A DNA stretch of 64,000 bases from Aureibaculum algae (GCF_006065315.1 NZ_CP040749.1:1626501-1690500); one strand, 5' to 3'; counted from the first letter of the stretch, positions 1 to 9,653 are shown. The notes: generated from the letters alone by a model not told the origin. Numbers and translations are program-made.

Positions 1-57
1 AATATTTAAAAAATGAAATAACAGGACTTCTGAAAAAATAGCTCCAAACAATTTAAC

Positions 58-65
58 TATATTTG
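58..65 (+). promoter_or_regulatory. Bacteroidetes -7 promoter box for the first DUF368 gene
   Basis: TATATTTG matches the Bacteroidetes primary sigma-factor -7 consensus TAnnTTTG and lies 20 bases before the ATG of the DUF368 gene. No clear -33 TTG element was seen at the usual distance. It supports transcription of the DUF368 pair and aroE from here. Confidence 0.6.
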
Positions 66-84
66 GGGCTAATTTTTATTATTT

Positions 85-1011
85 ATGCAAAGGAGTCTAA
101 GAGAATATATTGCAATTACTTTAAAAGGAATTGCTATGGGGGCCGCGGATGTTGTGCCAGGAGTATCGGGTGGTACCATTGCTTTTATATCTGGTATTTA
201 TGAAGAGTTGTTAGATACTATTAGTAGTATAAATTTGAATGCATTAAAAATTTTAAAAAAAGAAGGCGTAAAAGCTGCATGGAAGGCGATAAATGGAAAT
301 TTTTTATTTGCACTTTTGTTGGGAATAGGAATTAGTATTCTATCTTTAGCTAAACTCATAAAATATTTACTAATTAATGAACCCGTTTTATTATGGGCCT
401 TCTTTTTCGGTTTGGTATTGGCATCTGTGTTTTTTGTTGGAAAACAAATTCAAGAATGGAATATTTTAAAAGTGGCAGTTTTATTTTTGGGTACAGCTAT
501 CGGTTATTATATTACAATTTTGCCACCTGTTGCCGCTCATGACACCTCTACTTGGTTTTTATTTATGTCAGGTGCTTTGGCTATTTGTGCGATGATATTA
601 CCTGGTATTTCGGGAGGATTTATTCTTCTGTTACTTGGTGCTTATAAGCCCGTAATAACGGCTATTGATGAACGAGACTTTAAAACGCTTTTTACAGTTG
701 CTGTAGGTGCTATTGTTGGTTTGTTAGCCTTTTCAAGAGTATTAAAATGGCTGTTTGATAAATATAGAAACGTTACCTTGGCATTGTTAACAGGATTTAT
801 TGCAGGTTCCTTAAATAAAATTTGGCCTTGGAAAGAAATTCTTTCATGGCGTACAAACTCTCATGGCGAGGAAGTTCCTTTTATGGAAGAAAGTATTTCA
901 CCATTCAATTATGGCGGAAATCCTGAGATTGTTTGGGCATGCTTGTTGGCAATTTTAGGTATTGTAGTAATTTACGGATTAGAAAAATTTTCAAAAGTGA
1001 AAGTCGCATAA
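85..1011 (+). CDS. DUF368 polyprenyl-phosphate transporter (PopT-like), copy 1
   Basis: This is a 308-residue multi-pass inner-membrane protein of the DUF368 family. Two half-repeats each carry the family signature: PGVSGG at residues 25-30, following GIAMGAADVV, and PGISGG near residue 173. Members of this family (PopT) have been implicated in flipping undecaprenyl phosphate back across the membrane for reuse in envelope polymer synthesis. The function here is transferred from the family. The gene is followed after one base by a second DUF368 gene and then by aroE, so the three are probably cotranscribed from the TATATTTG box at 58. Family assignment is firm and the substrate is inferred. 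Confidence 0.88.
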   Translation: MQRSLREYIAITLKGIAMGAADVVPGVSGGTIAFISGIYEELLDTISSINLNALKILKKEGVKAAWKAINGNFLFALLLGIGISILSLAKLIKYLLINEPVLLWAFFFGLVLASVFFVGKQIQEWNILKVAVLFLGTAIGYYITILPPVAAHDTSTWFLFMSGALAICAMILPGISGGFILLLLGAYKPVITAIDERDFKTLFTVAVGAIVGLLAFSRVLKWLFDKYRNVTLALLTGFIAGSLNKIWPWKEILSWRTNSHGEEVPFMEESISPFNYGGNPEIVWACLLAILGIVVIYGLEKFSKVKVA

Positions 1012-1012
1012 T

Positions 1013-2044
1013 ATGTCTAGAGAGCGTACCATTTCGGATAGGTTTTTCCTTTTTTTGAAAGGGTTGGCAATGGGTGCGGCAAATAAAGTACCAGGTGTTT
1101 CTGGGGGTATAGTAGCTTTTGTCGGTGGTTTTTATGAAGAGTTAATTTACTCATTACAAAAGGTTAATGGAAAAGCGTTTAAATTATTGTTAAACGGACG
1201 TTTTAAAAGTTTTTATAAATATACCAATGCACAATTCTTAATCTTAATTTTTTCGGGTAGTATTTTTAGTTATTTTACGGTTTCTCAAGTACTTGATTAT
1301 TTTATAAAAAATTACGAGTTGTTCGTATGGAGTTCTTTTTTTGGAATGATAATAGGCTCTATATATTATATCAGTAAGCAATTCAAAGACTGGTCAACAA
1401 AAAATATTATAGGAATATTTTTCGGAATTTCAGTGGGAATCGCCATTAGCTTTATGAGCCCAGCAAAGGAAAACGACAATTTGTTTTTTGTGTTTTTTTG
1501 TGGGATAATTGGTGTGACAGGAATGACTTTACCAGGATTGTCAGGCTCATTTATTTTGATATTGTTAGGGAACTATGTACTGCTGTTGGTGGATTCCGTT
1601 AATATGTTATACAAAACCATTATTGATCTTTTTCAAGGTGATTTTCAATTTTTAAAAGATGTAGTTAGAATACGCTATTTAAAAATTGTAGGCGTTTTTG
1701 GAGCTGGTTCTGTCTTTGGCTTAGTGTTTACCTCTCAAATTTTGGCTTACGTATTAAAACGATGGCATCAATTGGTAACTGCTGTAATTATTGGGTTTAT
1801 CAGTGGTTCTTTGGGCATAGTTTGGCCATGGAAACGTGCAGTGTATAAGTTAGATAATGGTAATTTTTTACTTGATTCTAAAGGACATAAAGTAATAGAA
1901 AACTACAAACGATTTATTCCAGATTTTACAGAAACAGAAACATGGTTGGCCATTACTTTTATGTTATTGGGAATCGGAATTGTTTTAATAATTGATTTTT
2001 ATGGAAAAAATGCTAAAAAAAAGAAAATTCGGATTGATAGGTAA
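1013..2044 (+). CDS. DUF368 polyprenyl-phosphate transporter (PopT-like), copy 2
   Basis: This 343-residue multi-pass membrane protein is a diverged paralogue of the gene immediately upstream, from which it is separated by one base. It keeps PGVSGG at residues 27-32 but has PGLSGS in the second half-repeat, where copy 1 has PGISGG. The C-terminus is longer, with an extra charged stretch before the last membrane segment and a lysine-rich cytoplasmic tail. Two adjacent diverged DUF368 proteins suggest either different polyprenyl substrates or a heteromer, which is inference. Its 3' end overlaps the start of aroE, consistent with translational coupling. Confidence 0.88.
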   Translation: MSRERTISDRFFLFLKGLAMGAANKVPGVSGGIVAFVGGFYEELIYSLQKVNGKAFKLLLNGRFKSFYKYTNAQFLILIFSGSIFSYFTVSQVLDYFIKNYELFVWSSFFGMIIGSIYYISKQFKDWSTKNIIGIFFGISVGIAISFMSPAKENDNLFFVFFCGIIGVTGMTLPGLSGSFILILLGNYVLLLVDSVNMLYKTIIDLFQGDFQFLKDVVRIRYLKIVGVFGAGSVFGLVFTSQILAYVLKRWHQLVTAVIIGFISGSLGIVWPWKRAVYKLDNGNFLLDSKGHKVIENYKRFIPDFTETETWLAITFMLLGIGIVLIIDFYGKNAKKKKIRIDR

Positions 2045-2747
2045 AGACATTTCCTATTCCTTTTCGAGACATTATTTTACTAAAAAATTTAAGGAATTAA
2101 ATTTGGTCAATCACGAATATGGTAATTTTGATTTTCAAAATATTAATGAGTTTTCGGAAATCAATTTGAAAGAAGTTGCAGGTTTTAATGTGACAATTCC
2201 CTATAAAGAAAAAATAATTGCTTTTTTGGATAAAATAGATGCTGTTGCAGAAGAAATAGGAGCAGTGAATACAATTAAAATAACTAATGATCATAAATTG
2301 ATTGGATTCAATACGGATTATTATGGCTTTCAAGAGTCTATAAAGCCTTGGATACAATCTCATCATAAAAAGGCCTTGGTATTAGGTACTGGAGGGGCGT
2401 CAAAAGCCATATTATATGTGTTAAAAAAATTAAATATTGAATATACAGTAGTGTCTCGTACGCCTATAGCTGGTCAAATTTCGTATGATCAAATTACAAA
2501 GGAAGTGATGCGTGATTATACTGTGATCGTAAACAGTACACCTTTAGGAACATTTCCTGACGTAGATAAATGTCCCACTATTCCTTATGAATACCTTACA
2601 GACAAGCATCTGTTGTTTGATCTAATTTACAATCCTGACAAAACTACTTTTTTAGCAAAAGGAGAGAAAAAAGGAGCTAAAATTGTAAATGGATCTAAAA
2701 TGCTTGAGTTACAAGCTGAAAAAGCATGGGAGATCTGGAACTTATAG
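2010..2747 (+). CDS. aroE: Shikimate dehydrogenase
   Basis: AroE reduces 3-dehydroshikimate to shikimate with NADPH in the aromatic amino acid (chorismate) pathway in the cytosol. Visible motifs, numbered from the chosen start, are the substrate-binding SYSFS near residues 15-19, the catalytic lysine K66 in NVTIPYK and the aspartate D103 in NTD. The nucleotide-binding loop GTGGASKA and the NSTPLG motif are also present. The frame is open from 1992, but upstream methionines would deepen the overlap with the DUF368 gene. ATG 2010 (MLKKRKFGLIG) fits family N-termini best and leaves a 35-base overlap. ATG 2001 is an alternative. At about 245 residues it is slightly short but typical of Bacteroidetes AroE. 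Confidence 0.92.
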   Translation: MLKKRKFGLIGKDISYSFSRHYFTKKFKELNLVNHEYGNFDFQNINEFSEINLKEVAGFNVTIPYKEKIIAFLDKIDAVAEEIGAVNTIKITNDHKLIGFNTDYYGFQESIKPWIQSHHKKALVLGTGGASKAILYVLKKLNIEYTVVSRTPIAGQISYDQITKEVMRDYTVIVNSTPLGTFPDVDKCPTIPYEYLTDKHLLFDLIYNPDKTTFLAKGEKKGAKIVNGSKMLELQAEKAWEIWNL

Positions 2748-2879
2748 GTTCACTGTGCTTTACGCAACCAAACAAAAAATATTGTATCTAAATATATAAA
2801 TAGGTTTGCATTTTGTCAATCCTATTACTATCTTTAAAAACTTTTAGTTTTAAAAGTGGAACCCTTAAACATTAAAATA

Positions 2880-4892
2880 ATGTTAGACGATAAATCAAAT
2901 AGTACAGAAGACGAAAAATCAACGGAAAAAGAAATCGAGGCAATTACAGAAAATGTAGAGCATTTGAAAAAAGAAGGCGTTGACGAAGCGATTTCTGAAA
3001 AGGAAGTTGAAAAAACAGAAAGCCCAATAGTTGTTGAAGAAAAAACGGAGCCGATAGAAGTTGACGATAAAAAGGCAGAAACTGAACAAGTGAAAACTGA
3101 AGTTTCAGAAGAAGAAACTGTTTCAGAAGAAGAGATCGTAGTTTCTAAAACAACAAAAGATAAGACTGAGGACGAAGAAATAGTAAGTTTTGATACGTTA
3201 GATTTAGAGCAACTGGTTAAAGAGCTTCAAAAACTATTAAAGACTGATAATATAACAAGCATCAAAACAGATGTTGATACCATAAAAAAGAATTTCAATA
3301 AAAAATTTGGTCAACTATTGGCTGAAAAGAAAGAAGCTTTTATCGCTGAAGGAGGTAATGAGATTGATTTCTATTATAGTACACCCATAAAATCTGCATA
3401 CAATGATTTACTTTTTGAGTATAAAACAAAAAGAGAAGCATTCTATGCTGAAAAAGCCAGTGAACAAAAAGACAATTTAACAAAACGATTGACTTTAATT
3501 GAAGATTTAAAAGAACTTATTGATAATGCAGAGCCATCTACTATGTATGCTCATTTTAAGGAACTTCAAGAAAAATGGCGTGGTGTAGGTAGAATTCCTA
3601 GTGCTCAATACAATGATACTTGGCGTACTTACGAACATCATGTTGAGCGATTTTATGATTTGTTACATTTAAGTAATGATTTAAGAGATCTTGATTTTAA
3701 GCATAATTTAGAAGAAAAATTGAAATTAGCGGAAAGGTCTGAGCAATTAGCAGAAATGACAGATTTAAATGCGGCTTTTAAAGAATTACAAGTGTTACAT
3801 AGATTATGGAAGGAAGAAGTAGGGCCAGTTGCTAGAGAACATCGAGAAGAAATTTGGGATCGATTTAGTAATGCCACTAAAAAGATTCATGAGAAAAGAC
3901 ACGAGCATCAAAAGGTCTTAGAATCTAAGTATGAGGAGAATGTAGATAAGAAAAGAGAAGTTATAGAGAAAATTTCTAATCTAATAGAAGATAGTAGTAA
4001 TACTTCTCATAAGTATTGGCAGCAAAAGATAAAAGAATTAGAGGAATTAAGACAGCAGTTTTTTAAAATAGGTAAGGTTCCAAGAAATGTAAATGACAAG
4101 ATCTGGAATGAATTTAAAGATTCAACTAGAAAATTTAATAAGCTTAAGAATGGCTATTATAAAAATATAAAGAACGAACAAAATAGTAACCTAGAAAAAA
4201 AGAATGCTTTAGTAGCGAAGGCAGAATCATTTAAAGATAGTGAAGATTTTGACGCCACCACTGAAGTTATGAAAGAGATTCAAGCAGAATGGAAAACGAT
4301 TGGTCATGTGCCAAGAAAATTTTCTGATAAAATCTGGAAACAATTTAAAGATGCCTGTAATCATTATTTTGACAGATTACATGGTAAGCAAGACGAGGCA
4401 AATAAAGAGCAAATAGAAGCTTTTAATAAAAAGAAAGAAATGCTTGATAACCTTAAAAGTCAAGCCGATGAAAATGAAGTAGTAAGCTTAGAGGTTATTA
4501 ACTCTTATATTGATGATTGGAATAAGTTAGAAAGTTTACCACATAATATGCATCATATTGAAGTGAAATTTAATAAAACATTAAATTCACTTTATGGGAA
4601 GTTAGACCTAGATGAGAAAGAGATTGCCATGTTAAAGTTTAAGAATATGGTGAATAGTTATGTAGAAACAAACAATTATAGAAAACTTGACAGTGAGCAG
4701 CTTTTTGTAAGAAAGAAAATAGATGAAGTTACTAGAGAAATTCAGCAATTAGAGAATAATATGGGCTTCTTCGCAAATACAAATGCGGACAATCCACTTT
4801 TAAAAGGAGTTCAGAATAATATTGAAAACTATAATAATCAATTAGAAATCTGGAAAACTAAATTAAATTATATAACCAGTCTAGATTATTAG
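2880..4892 (+). CDS. DUF349 domain-containing coiled-coil protein
   Basis: This large, soluble, highly charged protein has an acidic, glutamate- and lysine-rich N-terminal region (about the first 110 residues) followed by several tandem DUF349 repeats. The repeats are recognisable by recurring W-(K/R)-x-(I/V)-G-x-(V/I)-P motifs such as KWRGVGRIP, FFKIGKVP and EWKTIGHVP, each followed by an IW-x-(E/Q/R)-F segment. The family is conserved in Bacteroidetes, but its biochemical role is not established. A GTG at 2856 would add eight residues. ATG 2880 is preferred. It ends convergently against, and overlaps by four bases, the DUF6090 pseudogene on the other strand. Confidence 0.85.
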   Translation: MLDDKSNSTEDEKSTEKEIEAITENVEHLKKEGVDEAISEKEVEKTESPIVVEEKTEPIEVDDKKAETEQVKTEVSEEETVSEEEIVVSKTTKDKTEDEEIVSFDTLDLEQLVKELQKLLKTDNITSIKTDVDTIKKNFNKKFGQLLAEKKEAFIAEGGNEIDFYYSTPIKSAYNDLLFEYKTKREAFYAEKASEQKDNLTKRLTLIEDLKELIDNAEPSTMYAHFKELQEKWRGVGRIPSAQYNDTWRTYEHHVERFYDLLHLSNDLRDLDFKHNLEEKLKLAERSEQLAEMTDLNAAFKELQVLHRLWKEEVGPVAREHREEIWDRFSNATKKIHEKRHEHQKVLESKYEENVDKKREVIEKISNLIEDSSNTSHKYWQQKIKELEELRQQFFKIGKVPRNVNDKIWNEFKDSTRKFNKLKNGYYKNIKNEQNSNLEKKNALVAKAESFKDSEDFDATTEVMKEIQAEWKTIGHVPRKFSDKIWKQFKDACNHYFDRLHGKQDEANKEQIEAFNKKKEMLDNLKSQADENEVVSLEVINSYIDDWNKLESLPHNMHHIEVKFNKTLNSLYGKLDLDEKEIAMLKFKNMVNSYVETNNYRKLDSEQLFVRKKIDEVTREIQQLENNMGFFANTNADNPLLKGVQNNIENYNNQLEIWKTKLNYITSLDY

Positions 4893-5566
4893 TCGAACTT
4901 ATCTAATTCTTTTTTTACATATTTTATTACGGTACTTATGTTAACAGTATCCAGTACATGATTACTTATTTTCTCATTAGCAGATATTTGAGAGTTTATC
5001 AAATTTAATAACAGGTTGTCTTTTAGTTTTTGTCTGACAATTACTGTATCTGCTAGATTATTTCTATCGATTAAAAACGCTGAAAGAATATAAGGGCGAA
5101 CATTATTATAAATAAAGGCCTTATGTGATTTTGAAAAGGCATCAAAGGAGTCATAACCTGCTTCATATCATCCCGTTAAAGCACCTCTTGTGGTGTCACT
5201 GGATATGGTGTTTAAATTGCCACCTGATTTTAAGTTGATGTATGCAGAGTTCATTTTTGCATGATAGAATTCACTATCAAGGTAAATAGCTAATGAATCT
5301 AAGTGAATCGCTTCTTTTGTAGTAACCTGAGTAAGATAATCGATACTGTGTTTTAAATGATTTTTCCACATTACCATGATGTGTTTTTCAGTTTGCAAAT
5401 CATTATAAACTGCCTTCAAAACCTTATTTACTTCTTGCTTCTCTTTTCTGTTTTCATTCTAGTTATTTAAATTAACAGCAATAAAAATTCCTAATACCAC
5501 GATAAAAATTTCACCTAAAATATAGGTTATTGTTTTTGGAATATTTTTTCTAAAAAATTTAGGCAT
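4889..5566 (-). pseudogene. DUF6090 family membrane protein, inactivated by two in-frame stops
   Basis: Read from ATG 5566 the frame gives a DUF6090-type N-terminus: a basic start (MPKFFRKN), one membrane helix (GEIFIVVLGIFIAVNLNN), then the NxNE segment. Where the family has NNWNE, this copy has NN-TAG-NE (stop at 5459-5461). The same frame continues for 96 codons to a TGA at 5168-5170, then for another 92 sense codons to a natural TAA at 4889. Apart from the two stops the frame shows no shift. Both stops are one G-to-A change from TGG, the first at a position that is tryptophan in the family. DUF6090 function is unknown. This copy appears recently dead. Confidence 0.8.
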
Positions 5567-5615
5567 TAACTCATTTTTGGAATTTGTTATTTAAAATTTA
5601 TTTTTTTAGATTTAA

Positions 5616-6620
5616 TTACCATCTTATAATTACACTTCCCCAAGTAAATCCGCTACCAAACGCAGCTAATACCACTAAATCATTATCCTTAATTTTACCT
5701 TTTTCATGAGCTTCAGCTAAGGCGATAATAATAGATGCAGCAGTCGTATTTCCGTATTCCATTATATTATTATAGACTTGATCATCACTTAAGGCAAATT
5801 TTTTCTGAACAAACTGTGAAATCCGTAAATTGGCTTGATGCGGAATAAACATATCAATATCTTTTGCTGTCAGATCGTTAGCTGTTAAGCCTTCCATAAT
5901 CACCTCACTAAATCGAACTACTGCATTTTTAAAAACAAATGTCCCATCCATATATGGATAATAGGAAGTATCCTCTTCAGTAGATGCTAAAATTTCAGGT
6001 ATCCAATGTTTTATACTCGGTGATTTTACTATTAATTTATCTGCATATTTTCCTTGACTATGCAAATGTGAAGATAAAATACCTTTATTGTTATCTTCTG
6101 TTCTTGATAAAACACAAGCACCGGCACCGTCTCCAAATATTACAGAAACACCTCTACCACGAGTACTTTTATCTAAGCCATTAGAATGGTATTCAGATCC
6201 AATAACCAATATGTTTTTATACATACCTGTCTTTATAAACTGATCAGCAGTTGATAGAGCATATACAAAACCCGAACATTGATTTCTTATATCAATAGCT
6301 CCAATAGTTGGCATATCTAGCATGTCTTGTATTTGAACTCCACAACCAGGAAAATAGTAATCAGGACTTAACGTTGCAAATACAATAAAATCAATATCAT
6401 CTTTGGTTAAACCTGCACGTTCAATGGCGATTTTGGCAGCATTAGCACCCATTGTTGCTGAGGTTAGGTCACTGTCTTCTGGAATCCACCGTCTTCTTTT
6501 TATACCCGTTCTTTCTTGAATCCATTCATCATTTGTATCCATTAGTTTTGAAAGATCGTCATTGGTGACAATATTTTCAGGAACGTAAAAACCTAGTCCT
6601 GTAATTTTTGAATTGTACAT
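5616..6620 (-). CDS. 3-oxoacyl-ACP synthase III family protein (FabH-like)
   Basis: This KAS III thiolase-fold enzyme would condense an acyl-CoA starter with malonyl-ACP in fatty acid or related synthesis in the cytosol. The catalytic triad is visible: C115 in NQCSGF, H261 in IPHQAN and N291 in EYGNTTAAS. At 334 residues it matches the family. The N-terminus (ITGLGFYVPENIVTN) and the DEWI-x-ERTGI motif are typical. It stands alone rather than in a fab operon, so it may be an accessory KAS III rather than the housekeeping FabH. The gene is divergent from the outer-membrane barrel gene across a 153-base AT-rich gap. Confidence 0.87.
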   Translation of the reverse strand: MYNSKITGLGFYVPENIVTNDDLSKLMDTNDEWIQERTGIKRRRWIPEDSDLTSATMGANAAKIAIERAGLTKDDIDFIVFATLSPDYYFPGCGVQIQDMLDMPTIGAIDIRNQCSGFVYALSTADQFIKTGMYKNILVIGSEYHSNGLDKSTRGRGVSVIFGDGAGACVLSRTEDNNKGILSSHLHSQGKYADKLIVKSPSIKHWIPEILASTEEDTSYYPYMDGTFVFKNAVVRFSEVIMEGLTANDLTAKDIDMFIPHQANLRISQFVQKKFALSDDQVYNNIMEYGNTTAASIIIALAEAHEKGKIKDNDLVVLAAFGSGFTWGSVIIRW

Positions 6621-6773
6621 GTTTATTATTTTTTAATACTATGCAAGTTAAGTAATCTAATTGAATTTATATTTAAGTTAATTTAACTTAACAAAAGTTA
6701 AATGTGGTTAATTAACAAATTTTTTAGATAGACAGTATTGTAATTTTAACACTTAATCTTAAAATCAAATCTT

Positions 6774-7310
6774 ATGAAAAAATTATTACTTACCAGTTTT
6801 GTGCTGATCACTTTCATTGCTAATTCGAATGCCCAAGAGGAGTACGGAATTAAGGCTGGATTTTTCAATTCAGAAAGAGCAACAAATATTTCTTTTCAAA
6901 ATAGTGGACTAAAAACGGATACAAATTTTAATGAAGGTATTTACTTTGGTGCCTTTGCTGAATTTGAGCTGTCTGAAAAATTCGGTTTGCGACCAGAAAT
7001 TACTTATGCTTCTGTTAAAAATGATTTTGATCAATTGCGTGTTCCTTTACTGGGAACCTATAAAATTGGAAAAAAGTTTAAGGTTTTCTTGGGCCCAGAG
7101 ATTGGCTATTTATTAACCGATAATGAAAACTTTAATAATATCCATTTTGGAGCTACAATTGGTGTTGCTTATGAAATAATTAAAAATTTATCAATTGAAG
7201 CACGATATTATTATGCATTCACAGAGTCTCTGAAAAATAATTATTCATACGATTCATCAGCAAAGTTTAATAGTTTTCAATTAGGTCTTGTGTACCGTTT
7301 TGGCAAATAA
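6774..7310 (+). CDS. Outer-membrane beta-barrel protein
   Basis: A cleavable signal peptide (about residues 1-20, ending NSNA before QEEYG) precedes alternating amphipathic strands with aromatic girdles. The protein ends in an aromatic-containing last strand (FQLGLVYRF) followed by GK, as expected for a small 8-stranded porin/OmpA-like barrel. The length of 178 residues fits the outer-membrane beta-barrel (PF13568-like) families common in Bacteroidetes. Function beyond an outer-membrane location cannot be read. A strong terminator follows directly. Confidence 0.8.
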   Translation: MKKLLLTSFVLITFIANSNAQEEYGIKAGFFNSERATNISFQNSGLKTDTNFNEGIYFGAFAEFELSEKFGLRPEITYASVKNDFDQLRVPLLGTYKIGKKFKVFLGPEIGYLLTDNENFNNIHFGATIGVAYEIIKNLSIEARYYYAFTESLKNNYSYDSSAKFNSFQLGLVYRFGK

Positions 7311-7328
7311 AATACTGAGTACTCTTAA

Positions 7329-7392
7329 TACCGAGACATTAAAATGTGGAAATCTGCCATCTTGTCATTTTAATGATCTTGGTATTTTTTTT
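7329..7392 (+). terminator. Rho-independent terminator after the barrel gene
   Basis: Eight bases at 7329-7336 pair with 7377-7384 (one G-U), and CATTAAAATG (7337-7346) pairs exactly with CATTTTAATG (7366-7375). Eight T residues follow. It separates the barrel gene from htpG. Confidence 0.85.
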
Positions 7393-7439
7393 GACTATAG
7401 CTAACTACTATTATAAAAATAATTTAAAACTTACATATT

Positions 7440-9368
7440 ATGGCAAAAGGAAAAATTAATGTTTCAGTTGAAAACATATTTCCGTTAATTAAAAAATTCT
7501 TGTATTCTGATCATGAAATATTTTTACGAGAATTAATATCAAATGCTACAGATGCAACATTAAAACTTAAGCACCTTTCTACAATTGGTGAAACCAAAGT
7601 TGATTATGATAACCCACTAATTGAGGTTAAAATTGATAAAGAAGGTAAGAAATTACATATTATCGATCATGGTGTGGGAATGTCTAAAGAAGAGGTTGAA
7701 AAGTATATCAATCAAGTTGCTTTTTCTGGAGCTGAAGAGTTCTTAGAAAAATATAAAGATTCGGCCAAAGATTCAGGAATTATAGGACACTTTGGACTTG
7801 GATTTTATTCTGCTTTTATGGTAGCAGAAAAAGTAGAAATTATTACAAAATCACATGTAGAGGAAGAAGGTGCTATACATTGGGTTTGTGATGGTTCTCC
7901 TGAATTTACATTGACAAAATCTAAGAAAAAAGACAGAGGAACAGAAATTATATTGCATATAGCTGATGATTCTACTGAATTTTTAGAAGAACACAGAATT
8001 AGTGAATTGTTATTGAAATACAATAAGTTTATGCCTGTGCCAATTAAATTTGGTACCAAAGAAATAAATGATCCTACTTTTGAGCCTAAAACTATCAAGG
8101 ATAAGGACGGTAAAGAAACAACCGAACCACATAAGCAACTTACGGTAGATAATATTATCAATAACCCGAACCCTGCTTGGACAAAACAACCTGCCGATTT
8201 AAAAGATGAAGATTACAAATCTTTTTATAGAGAGTTGTATCCAATGCAATTTGAAGAGCCATTATTCCACATTCATTTAAATGTAGATTATCCTTTTAAT
8301 TTAACAGGTATTTTGTATTTTCCTAAGTTGACTACCAATTTAGATGTGCAAAAAGATAGAATTCAATTGTATCAAAATCAAGTGTTTGTAACGGATAACG
8401 TGGAAGGTATTGTTCCAGAATTTTTACAAATGTTACGTGGTGTTATTGATTCTCCAGATATTCCTTTAAATGTATCACGTAGTTATTTGCAAGCTGATGG
8501 TGCTGTAAAAAAGATTTCAAGCTATATCACTAAAAAAGTGGGTGATAAATTACAATCATTATTTAAAAATGATAGAGAAGGTTTTGAGCAAAAATGGAAT
8601 GACATTAAAATTGTTATTGAATATGGAATGCTTTCAGAGCCTAAATTCTTTGATAAAGCTCAAAAATTTGCATTGTTTCCAACAGTAGATGATAAGTATT
8701 TTACTTTTGAGGAGTTGGTTGAAAAAGTAAAACCAGCACAAACAGATAAAGATAAAAACATTGTATTGCTTTATGCTACTAATGTAGATGAGCAACATGG
8801 TTATATAGAAGAGGCAAAAGCAAAAGGTTATGAAGTATTATTGTTAGACTCTCCGATAATTTCTCATTTAATTCAAAAAATTGAAGGTGAAAATTCTGAG
8901 TTGTCTGCAGAAAAACAGCCTATAAAATTTGCGAGAGTAGATTCTGATTTTGTTGATAATTTGATTAAAAAAGACGAAGAGCAAATTTCAAAATTATCAG
9001 ACGAAGAGAAAACAAAATTAAAAGAGATTGTAGAAGGAATTGTACCTAAAGATAAATATACAGTGCAATTAGAAGCGTTAGATTCTAATGCGAATCCTTT
9101 TATAATTACTATACCTGAGTTTATACGTAGAATGAAAGAAATGAGCCAAACTGGTGGTGGTGGAATGATGGGAATGAGTAATTTTCCTGAAATGTATAAT
9201 TTGGTGGTGAATACCAATAATGAGTTAATGCAAAAAATTATTAAATCTAAAGGTAAAAAAGAAGAATATGTGAATCAGGCCTTAGATTTGGCAAAATTAT
9301 CTCAAAACTTATTGAAAGGTAAGGATTTAACAAGTTTTATCAAACGTAGTTTTGAATTGATGAAATAA
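7440..9368 (+). CDS. htpG: Molecular chaperone HtpG (Hsp90 family)
   Basis: This cytosolic ATP-dependent chaperone acts as a dimer on late folding intermediates and stressed proteins. The N-terminal GHKL ATPase shows E31, N35 and D38 in RELISNATDA, the DHGVGM loop (D76 to M81) and the lid glycines GHFGLGF (116-122). The middle domain contains the RIQLYQNQVFVTDN and RSYLQAD segments, and a C-terminal dimerisation domain follows. At 642 residues it is slightly longer than E. coli HtpG. It is monocistronic, with terminators on both sides. No heat-shock-specific promoter was recognised. Confidence 0.97.
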   Translation: MAKGKINVSVENIFPLIKKFLYSDHEIFLRELISNATDATLKLKHLSTIGETKVDYDNPLIEVKIDKEGKKLHIIDHGVGMSKEEVEKYINQVAFSGAEEFLEKYKDSAKDSGIIGHFGLGFYSAFMVAEKVEIITKSHVEEEGAIHWVCDGSPEFTLTKSKKKDRGTEIILHIADDSTEFLEEHRISELLLKYNKFMPVPIKFGTKEINDPTFEPKTIKDKDGKETTEPHKQLTVDNIINNPNPAWTKQPADLKDEDYKSFYRELYPMQFEEPLFHIHLNVDYPFNLTGILYFPKLTTNLDVQKDRIQLYQNQVFVTDNVEGIVPEFLQMLRGVIDSPDIPLNVSRSYLQADGAVKKISSYITKKVGDKLQSLFKNDREGFEQKWNDIKIVIEYGMLSEPKFFDKAQKFALFPTVDDKYFTFEELVEKVKPAQTDKDKNIVLLYATNVDEQHGYIEEAKAKGYEVLLLDSPIISHLIQKIEGENSELSAEKQPIKFARVDSDFVDNLIKKDEEQISKLSDEEKTKLKEIVEGIVPKDKYTVQLEALDSNANPFIITIPEFIRRMKEMSQTGGGGMMGMSNFPEMYNLVVNTNNELMQKIIKSKGKKEEYVNQALDLAKLSQNLLKGKDLTSFIKRSFELMK

Positions 9369-9481
9369 GTAGATTGTTGTTCGGTATTTTTTGGAATAAA
9401 ATAACGTAAACAAAAACGAACTTAGGAAATTAATCAGCGTAGCTAATTGATGAAATAATTGCTTTACCCTATTAAATATTG

Positions 9482-9518
9482 AACCGCTTTCCTAATTTAT
9501 TGGAAGGCGGTTTTTTTT
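9482..9518 (+). terminator. Rho-independent terminator after htpG
   Basis: An 11-bp stem (9482-9492 with 9502-9512, one G-T pair) encloses a 9-base loop and runs into eight T residues at 9511-9518. Confidence 0.88.
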
Positions 9519-9633
9519 ATGAGTAGTTATGTTAAATTAATAATTAGAGAGCCATAGTCTTGATTTTACTAGCACATGGTATTTAAGCATACAATCTTGC
9601 AAATAGAATATAACTATCCTCACCCTAATAAAC

Positions 9634-9641
9634 TATCTTTG
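9634..9641 (+). promoter_or_regulatory. Bacteroidetes -7 promoter box that fixes the FUSC start
   Basis: TATCTTTG matches TAnnTTTG and lies 13 bases before ATG 9654. An upstream in-frame ATG at 9576 lies before this box, so the transcript could not encode it. The shorter protein is therefore preferred. Confidence 0.7.
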
Positions 9642-9653
9642 CGTCACTTAATT

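Noticed and set aside
8873..9217. Minus-strand reading frame inside htpG
   Set aside because: It is the antisense shadow of a conserved coding region, has no promoter or recognised motif, and unlikely composition.
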